Of a stretch of 64,000 nucleotides of DNA, positions 17,510 to 24,969 are shown in pieces. Positions within the stretch are counted from its first letter, which is position 1. Every line of letters begins with the position of its first letter. The notes beneath the pieces are model-generated. The model saw nothing but the letters and a program-made list of their open reading frames with translations, searched no databases and was not told the origin of the DNA. Made by a program: the position numbers and the translations under genes. Source of the stretch: Bryobacterales bacterium (GTDB lineage Bacteria; Acidobacteriota; Terriglobia; Bryobacterales; Bryobacteraceae); assembly GCA_003170915.1 (NCBI GenBank), contig PMYB01000053.1:87921-151920 (forward strand). The letters run 5' to 3'.

Positions 17510-18227
17510 ACTGGCAATCGTAGGTTACGGCAAGATGGGCAAGCTGGTCGAGCAGCTCGCCCCCGAGTACGGTTTCGCCGTGGCGCTCAAGCTCGACGAA
17601 TTCAACAACGCCGCGTTTGTTGGTCTCACGCCGGAAAATTTCCGTGGCATCGACGTGGCTATCGATTTTTCGATCCCCTCGGCTGTGCTCGGCAACGTCG
17701 AGCGAATCGCGGCGCTGGGTGTCAACATGGTGATCGGGACCACGGGCTGGCTGGAACACCTCGAAGCCGTCAAGGCCGCCGTGGCCCGGCACGGCATCGG
17801 TCTGGTATGGAGCCCCAATTACTCGGTGGGCGTGAACGCGTTCTTCCGGCTGGTGTCGGAGGCCGCCCGCCTGCTGGCAACCCAGCCGGAATACGGCGCC
17901 TGGGCTTGGGAGATCCACCATTCCACCAAGAAGGATGCGCCGTCGGGTACGCTACTGAAGCTGGTGGACGAAATGAAAGAAGCGGGATACGCGCGCCAGA
18001 TCGACGTCAATTCCAACCGTGCAGGCGCGCACCCCGGCACGCACGAGATCGGCTTCGATTCTTCCGCCGACACCATTACATTGCGGCACACCGCTCGGAG
18101 CCGCGAAGGTTTCGCCCGCGGCGCCCTGAACGCCGCGCGTTGGCTAATAGGTAAAAAAGGTTTTCACGAGTTCAGTGAGATTGTATTCGGAGGTGGTACA
18201 TGTTCACAGGCTGCGGCACCGCGCTAG
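17502..18227 (+). CDS. dapB: 4-hydroxy-tetrahydrodipicolinate reductase
   Basis: A 241-residue reductase of the DAP pathway. The N-terminal VGYGKMGKLV is the NAD(P)H loop, GTTGW lines the cofactor site, and EIHHSTKKDAPSGT holds the conserved His and Lys of the active site. It is shorter than the 265-275 residues common in the family, mainly in the N-terminal domain, but no key motif is missing. The ATG at 17502 overlaps the lysC stop; the track start lies further inside lysC. It overlaps dapA by 28 bases. Confidence 0.93.
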   Translation: MPELAIVGYGKMGKLVEQLAPEYGFAVALKLDEFNNAAFVGLTPENFRGIDVAIDFSIPSAVLGNVERIAALGVNMVIGTTGWLEHLEAVKAAVARHGIGLVWSPNYSVGVNAFFRLVSEAARLLATQPEYGAWAWEIHHSTKKDAPSGTLLKLVDEMKEAGYARQIDVNSNRAGAHPGTHEIGFDSSADTITLRHTARSREGFARGALNAARWLIGKKGFHEFSEIVFGGGTCSQAAAPR

Positions 18228-19096
18228 TAACTCCATTCCGGCGCGATCTTTCGCTCGATGAAGAGACGCTCCGCGCGTTGGTCCGGCGCCAAATCGACGC
18301 CGGTATCGACTTTCTGGTTCCCTGCGGGACCACGGGCGAAAGCCCCACGCTCACCCGCGCCGAGCATCTGCGCGTGGTCGGGATCGCGCTTGAAGAGGCC
18401 CAGGGCAAGGTCCCGGTGCTGGCCGGCGCCGGCGGCTACAACACCAGCGAGGTGATCGAGCTGGCCCGCGAGCTGGAGCGCATGGGCGTGGCGGGCATCC
18501 TCTCGGTGACGCCCTACTACAACAAGCCCACTCAGGAAGGCCTGTACCAGCACTATAAAGGTATCGCCTCCTCCATCCGCCTGCCTATCGTGGTCTACAG
18601 CGTGCAAGGCCGCACCGGAGTGAACGTCGAGCCGGCTACGATGGCGCGCCTGGCCGCCATCGAAAACATCGTGGGCGTGAAGGAGGCTTCCGGCAACATC
18701 GGGCAGATGGCCACCATTCTGAACGAGGTCCCCACAACCTTCACGGTGCTCTCGGGCGACGACGCCCTCACCATCCCCCTGATGGCGCTGGGCGGGCGCG
18801 GCATCATCTCGGTGGCCGCCAACCAGATTCCCGGCGAGATGACGCAGCTCGCGCAGGCTTGCCTGCGCGGCGATTTCGAAGCCGCGCGCCGCGTCCAGGC
18901 CCGCTACCTCCCGCTCATGAACATCAACTTCGTGGAGTCCAACCCCATTCCGGTGAAAGCCGCGATGGGGCTGATGGGGCTGCTCGATCCGGTGTACCGC
19001 CTGCCGATGACGCCGCCCAGCCCCGCCAACCTGGCGCGCATCGCGAAGGTTCTCGAGGCCGCCGGCCTGCCGAGGAGGGCCTCCGATGCAAGCTGA
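18200..19096 (+). CDS. dapA: 4-hydroxy-tetrahydrodipicolinate synthase
   Basis: A 298-residue TIM-barrel aldolase that condenses pyruvate with aspartate semialdehyde. The Schiff-base lysine is K161 in GVKEASGN, the catalytic Tyr133 and Arg138 lie in VVYSVQGRTG, and Thr44/Thr45 lie in CGTTGES. The loop normally reads YNVPGRT; here SVQ replaces NVP, a mild change beside the catalytic Tyr. A strong GGAGGTGG site precedes the ATG inside the end of dapB. Confidence 0.95.
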   Translation: MFTGCGTALVTPFRRDLSLDEETLRALVRRQIDAGIDFLVPCGTTGESPTLTRAEHLRVVGIALEEAQGKVPVLAGAGGYNTSEVIELARELERMGVAGILSVTPYYNKPTQEGLYQHYKGIASSIRLPIVVYSVQGRTGVNVEPATMARLAAIENIVGVKEASGNIGQMATILNEVPTTFTVLSGDDALTIPLMALGGRGIISVAANQIPGEMTQLAQACLRGDFEAARRVQARYLPLMNINFVESNPIPVKAAMGLMGLLDPVYRLPMTPPSPANLARIAKVLEAAGLPRRASDAS

Positions 19097-19922
19097 AATC
19101 GAGCGCCTCTTCGACCAGAAGCCCTCCGTCTACACGGACGAGGACCTCCGCCTGTTCGCGGAGTTCAAAGCCGCGCTCAACGAAGGCCGCGTGCGCGCGG
19201 CGGAGCCTTGCCCCGAAACCCGCACCGGCTGGCGCGTGAATGCCTGGGTCAAGAAGGGCATCCTGCTGGGCTTCCGCATGGGCGCGGTCATCGACATGTC
19301 GGTCGATTCCGAGCGCCAGCCGTTCTTCGACAAGTCCACCTTTCCGTCACGGCGCTTTACCGTGCAGAGCGACGTGCGCATCGTGCCCGGCGGCTCCAGC
19401 ATCCGCGACGGCTGCTATATCGGCAAGGGCGTCGTCTGCATGCCGCCCATGTTCATCAACGTGGGCGCCTGGGTGGACGACGGAACCATGGTGGATTCGC
19501 ACGCCCTGGTGGGAAGCTGCGCGCAAGTGGGCAAGAACTGCCACATCTCGGCCGCCAGCCAGATCGGCGGCGTGCTCGAGCCGGTGGGCGCCATGCCGGT
19601 GATCGTCGAGGACGACGTCCTGGTGGGCGGCAATTGCGGCATCTACGAAGGCACCGTCGTCAAGCGCCGCGCGGTCGTCGGCACCGGCACGATCCTCAAT
19701 CGCTCGACCCCGGTCTACGACCTGGTTCGCAACACCGTCCACCGCGCCACCGATGACGAGCCGCTCGTCCTCCCCGAAGCGGCCGTGGTAGTAGCCGGTT
19801 CGCGCGCCATCCCCAGCGGCCCGGGGAAAGACTGGGGAATCTCCGTCTACACTCCCGTGATCGTGAAGTACCGGGACGCCAGGACCGACACCAAGATCCA
19901 GCTTGAAGATCTTCTCAGATAG
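19086..19922 (+). CDS. dapD: 2,3,4,5-tetrahydropyridine-2,6-dicarboxylate N-succinyltransferase
   Basis: A 278-residue acyltransferase that succinylates tetrahydrodipicolinate using succinyl-CoA. The N-terminal helical domain (1-100) is followed by a left-handed beta-helix made of hexapeptide repeats (IRDGCYIGKGVVCMP, AQVGKNCHIS, VLVGGNCGIYEGTVV). Its presence shows that the succinylase branch of the DAP pathway is used. It closes the operon and overlaps dapA by 11 bases. No dapC, dapF or lysA is in the window. Confidence 0.95.
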   Translation: MQAEIERLFDQKPSVYTDEDLRLFAEFKAALNEGRVRAAEPCPETRTGWRVNAWVKKGILLGFRMGAVIDMSVDSERQPFFDKSTFPSRRFTVQSDVRIVPGGSSIRDGCYIGKGVVCMPPMFINVGAWVDDGTMVDSHALVGSCAQVGKNCHISAASQIGGVLEPVGAMPVIVEDDVLVGGNCGIYEGTVVKRRAVVGTGTILNRSTPVYDLVRNTVHRATDDEPLVLPEAAVVVAGSRAIPSGPGKDWGISVYTPVIVKYRDARTDTKIQLEDLLR

Positions 19923-19927
19923 GTCTT

Positions 19928-19965
19928 GTGTCGCGGATTCTTGTGGCCGACGACGATCGAAGAGC
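19928..19965 (+). other. Possible leftover start of a response-regulator gene
   Basis: Directly after dapD, a GTG is followed by codons for SRILVADDDR, the classic first strand and acidic pocket of a receiver domain. The frame then runs straight into the 3' end of a gene on the opposite strand, and the remaining receiver is absent. It may be a deletion scar or chance; only about ten codons support it. Confidence 0.25.
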
Positions 19966-20550
19966 TTACTTCAGCTTCCGCGCCTTCTCGAAATCTTCCT
20001 TGAGCCTGGCCGTAATCTTGTCCGCCACGTCCGCACTGGCGCCGTGGAACTTCGCGCCCAGGCTTTCCTCGGTGGTGGACCAGATGACATCCCCGTCTTT
20101 GTTCACCAGGCGCACCGCGGCGATGGCTTCGTGACGCCGCTCGGCCGAATGGTCCGATTCGTTTTCCCCCACGCCGACGCCGGCGGTATCGCCCCGCGAA
20201 GTCCGCGTGCTGCCGCCGGTTCGCACGCCCAAGTTGGCGTGCGCGTTGATGCCGTCCGACGAGGTGTGCACCTCGGTGAACACCAGGTCTTCGGAGGCGC
20301 CGCGCAGCACGGCGTCCGCGCGCTCCTGGTTCTCCGTGAGGATGAAGAGCTTGGCGCCATCCATGCTGCTGATGAGGATGTCGCGCATCTGCGCGGCAGT
20401 TTCGCCTCCCGTGAGCCGGTCCACGTAGACGCGCCGGATAGTCAGCAACTGGCGGAGGCCGGCCGCTTCGATGGCGGCCGGCGAGGGCGGATTGTCGGCG
20501 CCCGCGGCAGCCGCCGCGCCCAGCAGGAGAATCAGCGGCACTTTCATCAT
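19966..20550 (-). CDS. Secreted hypothetical protein
   Basis: A 194-residue protein with a signal peptide (VPLILLLGAAAAAGA). The mature part, RVYVDRLTGGETAAQMRD and LFILTENQERADAVLRG, has the look of small periplasmic proteins with a CsgG/LpoB-like alpha-beta fold, in which a computed variable part is combined with NKDGDVIWST. That comparison is only an impression. It overlaps the preceding minus-strand gene by 4 bases, so the two are likely made together. Function not recognised. Confidence 0.65.
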   Translation of the reverse strand: MMKVPLILLLGAAAAAGADNPPSPAAIEAAGLRQLLTIRRVYVDRLTGGETAAQMRDILISSMDGAKLFILTENQERADAVLRGASEDLVFTEVHTSSDGINAHANLGVRTGGSTRTSRGDTAGVGVGENESDHSAERRHEAIAAVRLVNKDGDVIWSTTEESLGAKFHGASADVADKITARLKEDFEKARKLK

Positions 20551-20993
20551 TTGCTACCCTTCCTGGCTTCGTCGTCCTGATAGTCGATGCGGCGGCCGGT
20601 GCGCGCCTCCAGGCTGGCCAGCACCCACCGGATGTCGCCCTTTTCCACCCGAAACACCAACGCCTGCTGCCTGCCTTCGCCGTCCAGGTACTCTATGGTG
20701 ACGAAGTGTTTGCGCGATTTGCTCAGCAACAGCACCGGCGAAATCAGAACCGCGGCGACGTAGCGGCGGCTCACGTTCTGGCCATACTCCAGCCTGTCGA
20801 TCTTCTGGAACGGGATGCGCAGTTCGGTCTGGCCGCAACGGAACGCCAGCGCCTCGGCACTCGTCAGGTCCAGGCGCGCGCTCGATTTGGCGGAGACTCC
20901 GGCCAGCGTCCCGCCCATAAACTGCGCTTTGACACCCGGCTCGCCGGCGGTGAGGGCGACGCCGCCGATCAGCAGTAAGCAGATTCGGATCAT
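20547..20993 (-). CDS. Secreted hypothetical protein
   Basis: A 148-residue protein with an N-terminal signal-like helix (ICLLLIGGVALTAG). The mature part contains QFMGGTLAGV and LRIPFQKIDRLEYGQ, then a second hydrophobic patch (AAVLISPVLLLS) and KHFVTIEYLDGEG, suggesting a compact beta-rich, PH-like fold. No enzyme motif is visible. It is coupled to the following secreted gene through an ATGA overlap, so the two probably act together in the envelope. Confidence 0.6.
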   Translation of the reverse strand: MIRICLLLIGGVALTAGEPGVKAQFMGGTLAGVSAKSSARLDLTSAEALAFRCGQTELRIPFQKIDRLEYGQNVSRRYVAAVLISPVLLLSKSRKHFVTIEYLDGEGRQQALVFRVEKGDIRWVLASLEARTGRRIDYQDDEARKGSK

Positions 20994-21280
20994 CGGTTGT
21001 ACCAGAAATAGTGGCGGCGCAGGGGCGAGGTTCTCAAGAATTATTTGGTGGGGTACGCTTGAGAGGAACTTGCAAAATAAACCCTCGCGGCAGGCATGGG
21101 CGAGTTCCTGGCGCTGTTCGTCGACTGGTCGCTACGTCAGAGCGTTACTGAATCGATGCAGATTGAGATTTGCGCCCAGATTAGCCCACCCAGAGACACA
21201 CCTATTCCTTTCATTCCAGACCGGGATGTCGGGCTGCCATTTCGTCGATTCCGTCGGGACCGTGGATCCCTCCACTATTC
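20994..21280. other. Intergenic stretch with no recognised gene
   Basis: The plus-strand ORFs on the track in this stretch have no recognisable domain or ribosome site. It borders a transposase remnant and may be decayed mobile-element DNA. Confidence 0.4.
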
Positions 21281-21528
21281 ATCTTTCAACCGCGAGAAGA
21301 CGCGTTCCACTGCGGTGCGCTCGCGAAAACGGACCGCTGATGGGGTCCATCGCCGGCGGCGGTTCGGAACCGAGTTTCCGGCGAGGGACGATGGGTATGT
21401 GGCTCGAATTCACGCTCTGTTCGCGAATTTGGTCGGCGGCGTAGAACGGCATCGCTGTGCAGTCGGTCCAAGATGGCTCGCGTGGTGGAAACGTTGAACC
21501 CGGCCTTGGCCAGGAACGCTCGCGCCAT
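21281..21528 (-). mobile_element. Degraded DDE transposase fragments (IS1182-like type)
   Basis: On the minus strand, MARAFLAKAGFNVSTTRAIL resembles the N-terminal region of IS1182-like DDE transposases, and about 170 bases downstream a different frame gives RFRERTAVERVFSRLKDE, the classic block around the catalytic Glu. Everything between the N-terminal block and the Glu block is missing, and a stop follows the second block. This is an internally deleted, frameshifted remnant. Confidence 0.55.
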
Positions 21529-21609
21529 GCCGGCTCGATCATGTCCCGGGCGGCCCCTCTAAAGCATGCCCCACCTTGCGCTAAAATCGGTCTTCCAGGT
21601 CTGAACGCT

Positions 21610-23628
21610 ATGAAACTTCGAATCGTCATCGCTTTCTTTTTGCTGCCCTTGCTCGCCATGGCGCAAGGCCAGGCATCGTCGCCGGCGTCGGGCATCGACA
21701 CCGCCGCCATGAACAAGTCCGTCGATCCGTGCGTCGACTTCTACCAGTACGCCTGCGGCAACTGGATTGCCAAGAACCCGCTCCCCTCCGACCGCTCCCG
21801 CTGGGGACGTTTCGGCGAGCTGCAAGACCACAACGAGAATGTGGAGCTCGGCCTCCTCGAAAGCGCCGCCGTGGTGAAGCCCGGCCGCGACGCCATCGAC
21901 CAGAAGATCGGCGACTACTTCGCCAGTTGCATGGACACCGCGACCATTAACAAGAAGGGCATTGCGCCTCTCAAGCCCGAGCTGGACCGCATTCAGGCGA
22001 TGAGCGATGAGCCGGACGTGGTGGCTGAGATCGCCCACCTGCACCATATGGGCGTCGGCGCGCTGTTCGTGTTTGGCGCGTCCCCGGACGCCAAGGATTC
22101 CAATCGCACCATCGCCACACTGGCCCAGGGCGGCCTCTCGCTGCCCGACCGCGAGTACTACCTGAAGACCGACGCCAAGTCCGTCGAGATCCGCCAGCGC
22201 TTCGAGCAACACATGAAGAACATGTTCCAGCTTGCCGGCGACCCCGCCGACACCGCCGCCTCCAAGGCGCGCATGGTCCTCGATATGGAAACCACTCTCG
22301 CCAAAGTGTCCATGGACCGGGTCTCCATGCGCGATCCCGATAAGACCTACCACATCGTCACCAGGCAGCAACTTGCGGCGCTTTCCGCGGGCTTCGACTG
22401 GAACAGTTACCTCAAGGGCGTGGGCGCGCCGGCGTTTGAGACCCTGAACATAGCCGAGCCGGATTTTCTGAAGCAGATCGCCGCCACGTTGCCATCTCAG
22501 CCGTTGACCGCTTTTCAGGCATACTTTTCCTACCACCTGCTGCGCGCCGCCGCTTCCGAGTTGCCGGAAGCGTTTGAGAATGAGAATTTCGATTTCTGGC
22601 AGCGCTACCTATCGGGCGTCAAGGAGCCGCGCCCGCGCGCCAACCGCTGCGCCGCCGTGGTGGATCGCTCGCTCGGCGATTTGCTCGGGCAGAAGTACAT
22701 CGAGAAGGCCTTCGGCGCCGACGCCAAGGCCCAGATCACGCAACTGGTGGAGGCCCTCGACAAGGCCCTCGAGAGCGACATCCAGACGCTTCCGTGGATG
22801 ACCGATGCCACCAAGAAGGCGGCCGTCGTCAAGCTGCACGCCTTCACCAACAATGTCGGCTATCCCAAGAAATGGCGCGACTACAGCAAGGTGAGCATCG
22901 TGCGCGACGATTTCTTTGGCAACGGCCTGCGCACCTCCCAAGCCATGTACGAACAGCGCATCGTCAAGATCGGCCAGCCCACCGACAAGACCGAGTGGTA
23001 CATGACCACCCCCACCGTCAACGCCTTTTACAGTCCGCAGAACAACAGCATCAACTTCCCGGCCGGCATTCTGCAGCCGCCGTTCTTCGATCCCAAGCGC
23101 GATATCGCTATGAACTACGGCGGCATCGGCGCGGTGATCGGCCACGAGATGACCCACGGTTTCGACGACCAGGGCCGCAAGTTCGACGCCGATGGCAACC
23201 TCCGCGACTGGTGGACCGCCCAGGATGGCGCCGAGTTCGAGAAGCGCGCCGCCTGCATCGCCGATGAGCACTCCGGCTTCACCGCCGTGGACGATGTGAA
23301 GCTGAACGGCCGCCTGACGCTGGGCGAAAACACCGCCGATAACGGCGGCGTGCGCGTCGCGCTGATGGCGCTCGAGGACACGCTGAAAGGCAAGCAGGAC
23401 AAGGTCGAGGGCTTCACTCCCGAACAGCGCTTCTATTTGGGATTCGCGCAGGTCTGGTGCGAGAGCATGTCGCCGCAGGAATCGCGCCAGCGGGCCATGA
23501 CCGACCCGCATTCGCCCGGCCGTTTCCGCGTGAACGGCACGGTTCAGAACATGCCCGAATTCCAGAAAGCGTACTCCTGCAAAGCCGGCCAGCCGATGGT
23601 GAGCGCCAACGCCTGCCGGGTGTGGTAA
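21610..23628 (+). CDS. Secreted M13 family zinc metallopeptidase (neprilysin/PepO-like)
   Basis: A 672-residue peptidase with a signal peptide (IVIAFFLLPLLAMAQ). It has the family landmarks: DPCVDFYQYACGNW near the N-terminus, NAFYSPQNNSINFPAG, the zinc site H512-E-M-T-H516, the third ligand E573 in GENTADNGG, and the CRVW C-terminus. All catalytic residues are present. Members degrade oligopeptides in the periplasm or outside. The track start at 21457 lies in IS debris; the ATG at 21610 begins the signal peptide. Confidence 0.95.
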   Translation: MKLRIVIAFFLLPLLAMAQGQASSPASGIDTAAMNKSVDPCVDFYQYACGNWIAKNPLPSDRSRWGRFGELQDHNENVELGLLESAAVVKPGRDAIDQKIGDYFASCMDTATINKKGIAPLKPELDRIQAMSDEPDVVAEIAHLHHMGVGALFVFGASPDAKDSNRTIATLAQGGLSLPDREYYLKTDAKSVEIRQRFEQHMKNMFQLAGDPADTAASKARMVLDMETTLAKVSMDRVSMRDPDKTYHIVTRQQLAALSAGFDWNSYLKGVGAPAFETLNIAEPDFLKQIAATLPSQPLTAFQAYFSYHLLRAAASELPEAFENENFDFWQRYLSGVKEPRPRANRCAAVVDRSLGDLLGQKYIEKAFGADAKAQITQLVEALDKALESDIQTLPWMTDATKKAAVVKLHAFTNNVGYPKKWRDYSKVSIVRDDFFGNGLRTSQAMYEQRIVKIGQPTDKTEWYMTTPTVNAFYSPQNNSINFPAGILQPPFFDPKRDIAMNYGGIGAVIGHEMTHGFDDQGRKFDADGNLRDWWTAQDGAEFEKRAACIADEHSGFTAVDDVKLNGRLTLGENTADNGGVRVALMALEDTLKGKQDKVEGFTPEQRFYLGFAQVWCESMSPQESRQRAMTDPHSPGRFRVNGTVQNMPEFQKAYSCKAGQPMVSANACRVW

Positions 23629-23634
23629 GCGACT

Positions 23635-23706
23635 GTGGGGCAGGCCATCGTTGTTTGTGGCCTGCCAACCTACAGACAACGCAGACGACGAAAGGCGACC
23701 GTCTGC
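23635..23706 (+). repeat. Palindromic (REP-like) element plus a second hairpin after the M13 gene
   Basis: GGCAGGCCA...TGGCCTGCC forms a perfect 9-bp stem with a 10-base loop (23635-23670). A 36-base near-identical copy (33 of 36) occurs inverted at 47865-47900, so this is a dispersed element. Just after it, GCAGACG...CGTCTGC makes another 7-bp stem (23681-23706). Either hairpin could end the M13 transcript. Confidence 0.6.
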
Positions 23707-23726
23707 GCCACGAAGGGGTGGGGCAT

Positions 23727-23915
23727 ATGGGAAAGAAGAACATCGGATCATCCTTTGATAGCTGGCTCCGCGAGGAAGGCATCTATGAGGAAGTCACTGC
23801 GAGCGCCATCAAGCGTGTCCTCGCCCGGCAGCTCGAAGCCGCCATGCAGGAGAAACAGTTTTCCAAGGAAGATCCTTTGCCCGCCCCCCGCAAATCGTCC
23901 ACGCCCGCGAACTGA
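23727..23915 (+). pseudogene. Truncated XRE-type (HigA-like) antitoxin
   Basis: The 62 codons give SSFDSWLREEGIYEEVTASA and IKRVLARQLEAAMQEK, matching the N-terminal helices of a common XRE antitoxin family that continues into a helix-turn-helix. Here the frame changes to proline-rich sequence (DPLPAPRKSSTPAN) exactly where the HTH should begin, and ends. No toxin is adjacent. It is therefore probably a dead fragment, although a short expressed peptide cannot be excluded. Confidence 0.5.
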
Positions 23916-23929
23916 TCGAAAAGGGCGGC

Positions 23930-23958
23930 TTGCTCTGTAGTCGCAATGCGACTACAAT
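23930..23958 (+). promoter_or_regulatory. RelB-YafQ promoter with palindromic operator in its spacer
   Basis: A 21-base perfect palindrome, TGTAGTCGCA-A-TGCGACTACA (23936-23956), lies between a TTGCTC -35-like box (23930-23935) and overlaps a TACAAT -10 box (23953-23958); the spacing is exactly 17 bases. Ribbon-helix-helix antitoxins repress their own promoters by binding such sites. Confidence 0.65.
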
Positions 23959-23993
23959 GAGGCGTGAAGAACCGGCTTCAAGGGAGGGTCGCC

Positions 23994-24260
23994 ATGAGCA
24001 CTGCCGACACCTACATTCGTGCTCGCATAGATAGCGCCACCAAGGAACGCGCCGCAGAAGCTCTGGCGGCCATGGGATTGTCCATTTCGGATGCGATCCG
24101 CCTGCTGATGTTGCGTATCGTGGATGAGCGTCGTTTGCCCTTCGAGGTCAAGGCGCCAAACGCGACCACCCGCAAGGCGATTGCGGAGCTTGAGGCGGGG
24201 AAAGGAAAGCGCTTCACCAGCACTGCCGCACTGATGGCGGACTTGAATGCGGACGATTGA
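23994..24260 (+). CDS. RelB/DinJ family antitoxin
   Basis: An 88-residue protein starting MSTADTYIRARIDSATKERA with LGLSISDAIR-like sequence (MGLSISDAIRLLMLRIVDE), the ribbon-helix-helix pattern of DinJ/RelB. The C-terminal half (KAPNATTRKAIAELEAGKG) is the toxin-wrapping region. The ATG at 23994 follows an AGGGAGG site. The toxin gene overlaps its end by 14 bases, and a palindromic operator lies upstream, so it should be an autoregulated module. Confidence 0.85.
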   Translation: MSTADTYIRARIDSATKERAAEALAAMGLSISDAIRLLMLRIVDERRLPFEVKAPNATTRKAIAELEAGKGKRFTSTAALMADLNADD

Positions 24261-24531
24261 ACGGTCATCGGCATTCAAGCGCGACTACAAGCGCGCGAAA
24301 GCGACACCGCGCCACGGCAAAGATGTGGATTCGCTCGTGTCAACCGTGGTTACGCTGCTTCTGTCCGATCGGGTCTTGCCTGAGAATAACCGGGACCACG
24401 CCTTGAGCGATGATTGGGCGGGCTACCGCGAATGCCACATCAAGCCCGACTTGCTACTGATCTACCGCAAGCCAGACGCCGACACTCTACGCCTGGCGCG
24501 GCTTGGCTCACACAGCGAACTATTCGGCTGA
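24247..24531 (+). CDS. YafQ family mRNA interferase toxin
   Basis: A 94-residue RelE-superfamily ribonuclease. The residues that act in E. coli YafQ have counterparts at H51, H64, D68 and H89 (ECHIKPDLLLIYRK and RLGSHSELFG), so the toxin appears active. YafQ cuts mRNA on the ribosome. It is translated from within the antitoxin gene, a typical coupling. Confidence 0.87.
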   Translation: MRTIERSSAFKRDYKRAKATPRHGKDVDSLVSTVVTLLLSDRVLPENNRDHALSDDWAGYRECHIKPDLLLIYRKPDADTLRLARLGSHSELFG

Positions 24532-24566
24532 GCTGCAGCACCGCGCCGCTCTTTACCCGCGCTCAT

Positions 24567-24645
24567 GTCCCTACTTCAGCTTGTTCAGCGGTCGTTGATC
24601 CAGCGGTCATCCCACCACTCGCGCGGATTCACCTGTTCATGTCGA
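24567..24645 (-). repeat. Decayed duplicate of the 3' end of the nearby M23 peptidase gene
   Basis: The minus strand encodes QVNPREWWDDRWINDR and then AAGCTGAAGTAGGGA, matching the end of the M23 gene (QVNPREWWDEHWIEDR plus its stop) at 24966-25050. Small indels shift the frame. It covers only the last 25-30 codons, so it is a partial duplication, with the DUF433 gene lying between the two copies. Confidence 0.75.
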
Positions 24646-24654
24646 TCGGGAGTT

Positions 24655-24894
24655 TCATGCCGCGGGAAGTGGAACTTCGATCTCCTCGACGCGCCAGGCC
24701 GCGTAGGCGAGAGCCTGCCGAATATCCTCTTCTTCAAGGTAGGGATATGCGGCCAGAATCTCAGAGTTCGTGCGGCCCGAAGCAAGCAGCCCGACAATAG
24801 CGCCAACGGTGACGCGCATCCCGCGCACGCAAGGCTTGCCGCCCATCACTTCCGGGTTTCGGGTGATCCGATCAAGGCCCATATCCGATTTCAT
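24655..24894 (-). CDS. DUF433 protein (antitoxin-like)
   Basis: A 79-residue protein with the DUF433 pattern: LDRITRNPEVMGGKPCVRG, then RVTVGAIVGLLASG, and YPYLEEEDIRQALAYAAW. This winged-helix family usually pairs with a downstream DUF5615 PIN-like toxin and is regarded as an antitoxin. No such partner is present: the DNA just downstream is a decayed M23 fragment. It is thus an orphan that may have lost its toxin. The start could also be the internal MGLDRI methionine. Confidence 0.8.
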   Translation of the reverse strand: MKSDMGLDRITRNPEVMGGKPCVRGMRVTVGAIVGLLASGRTNSEILAAYPYLEEEDIRQALAYAAWRVEEIEVPLPAA

Positions 24895-24969
24895 CCTAGC
24901 GCCGATCTTCCTGCCGCGCGGAGAAGCGTCTCTCGCGGTCGTATATAAAGCTCCGGCTGGCAGACATCC

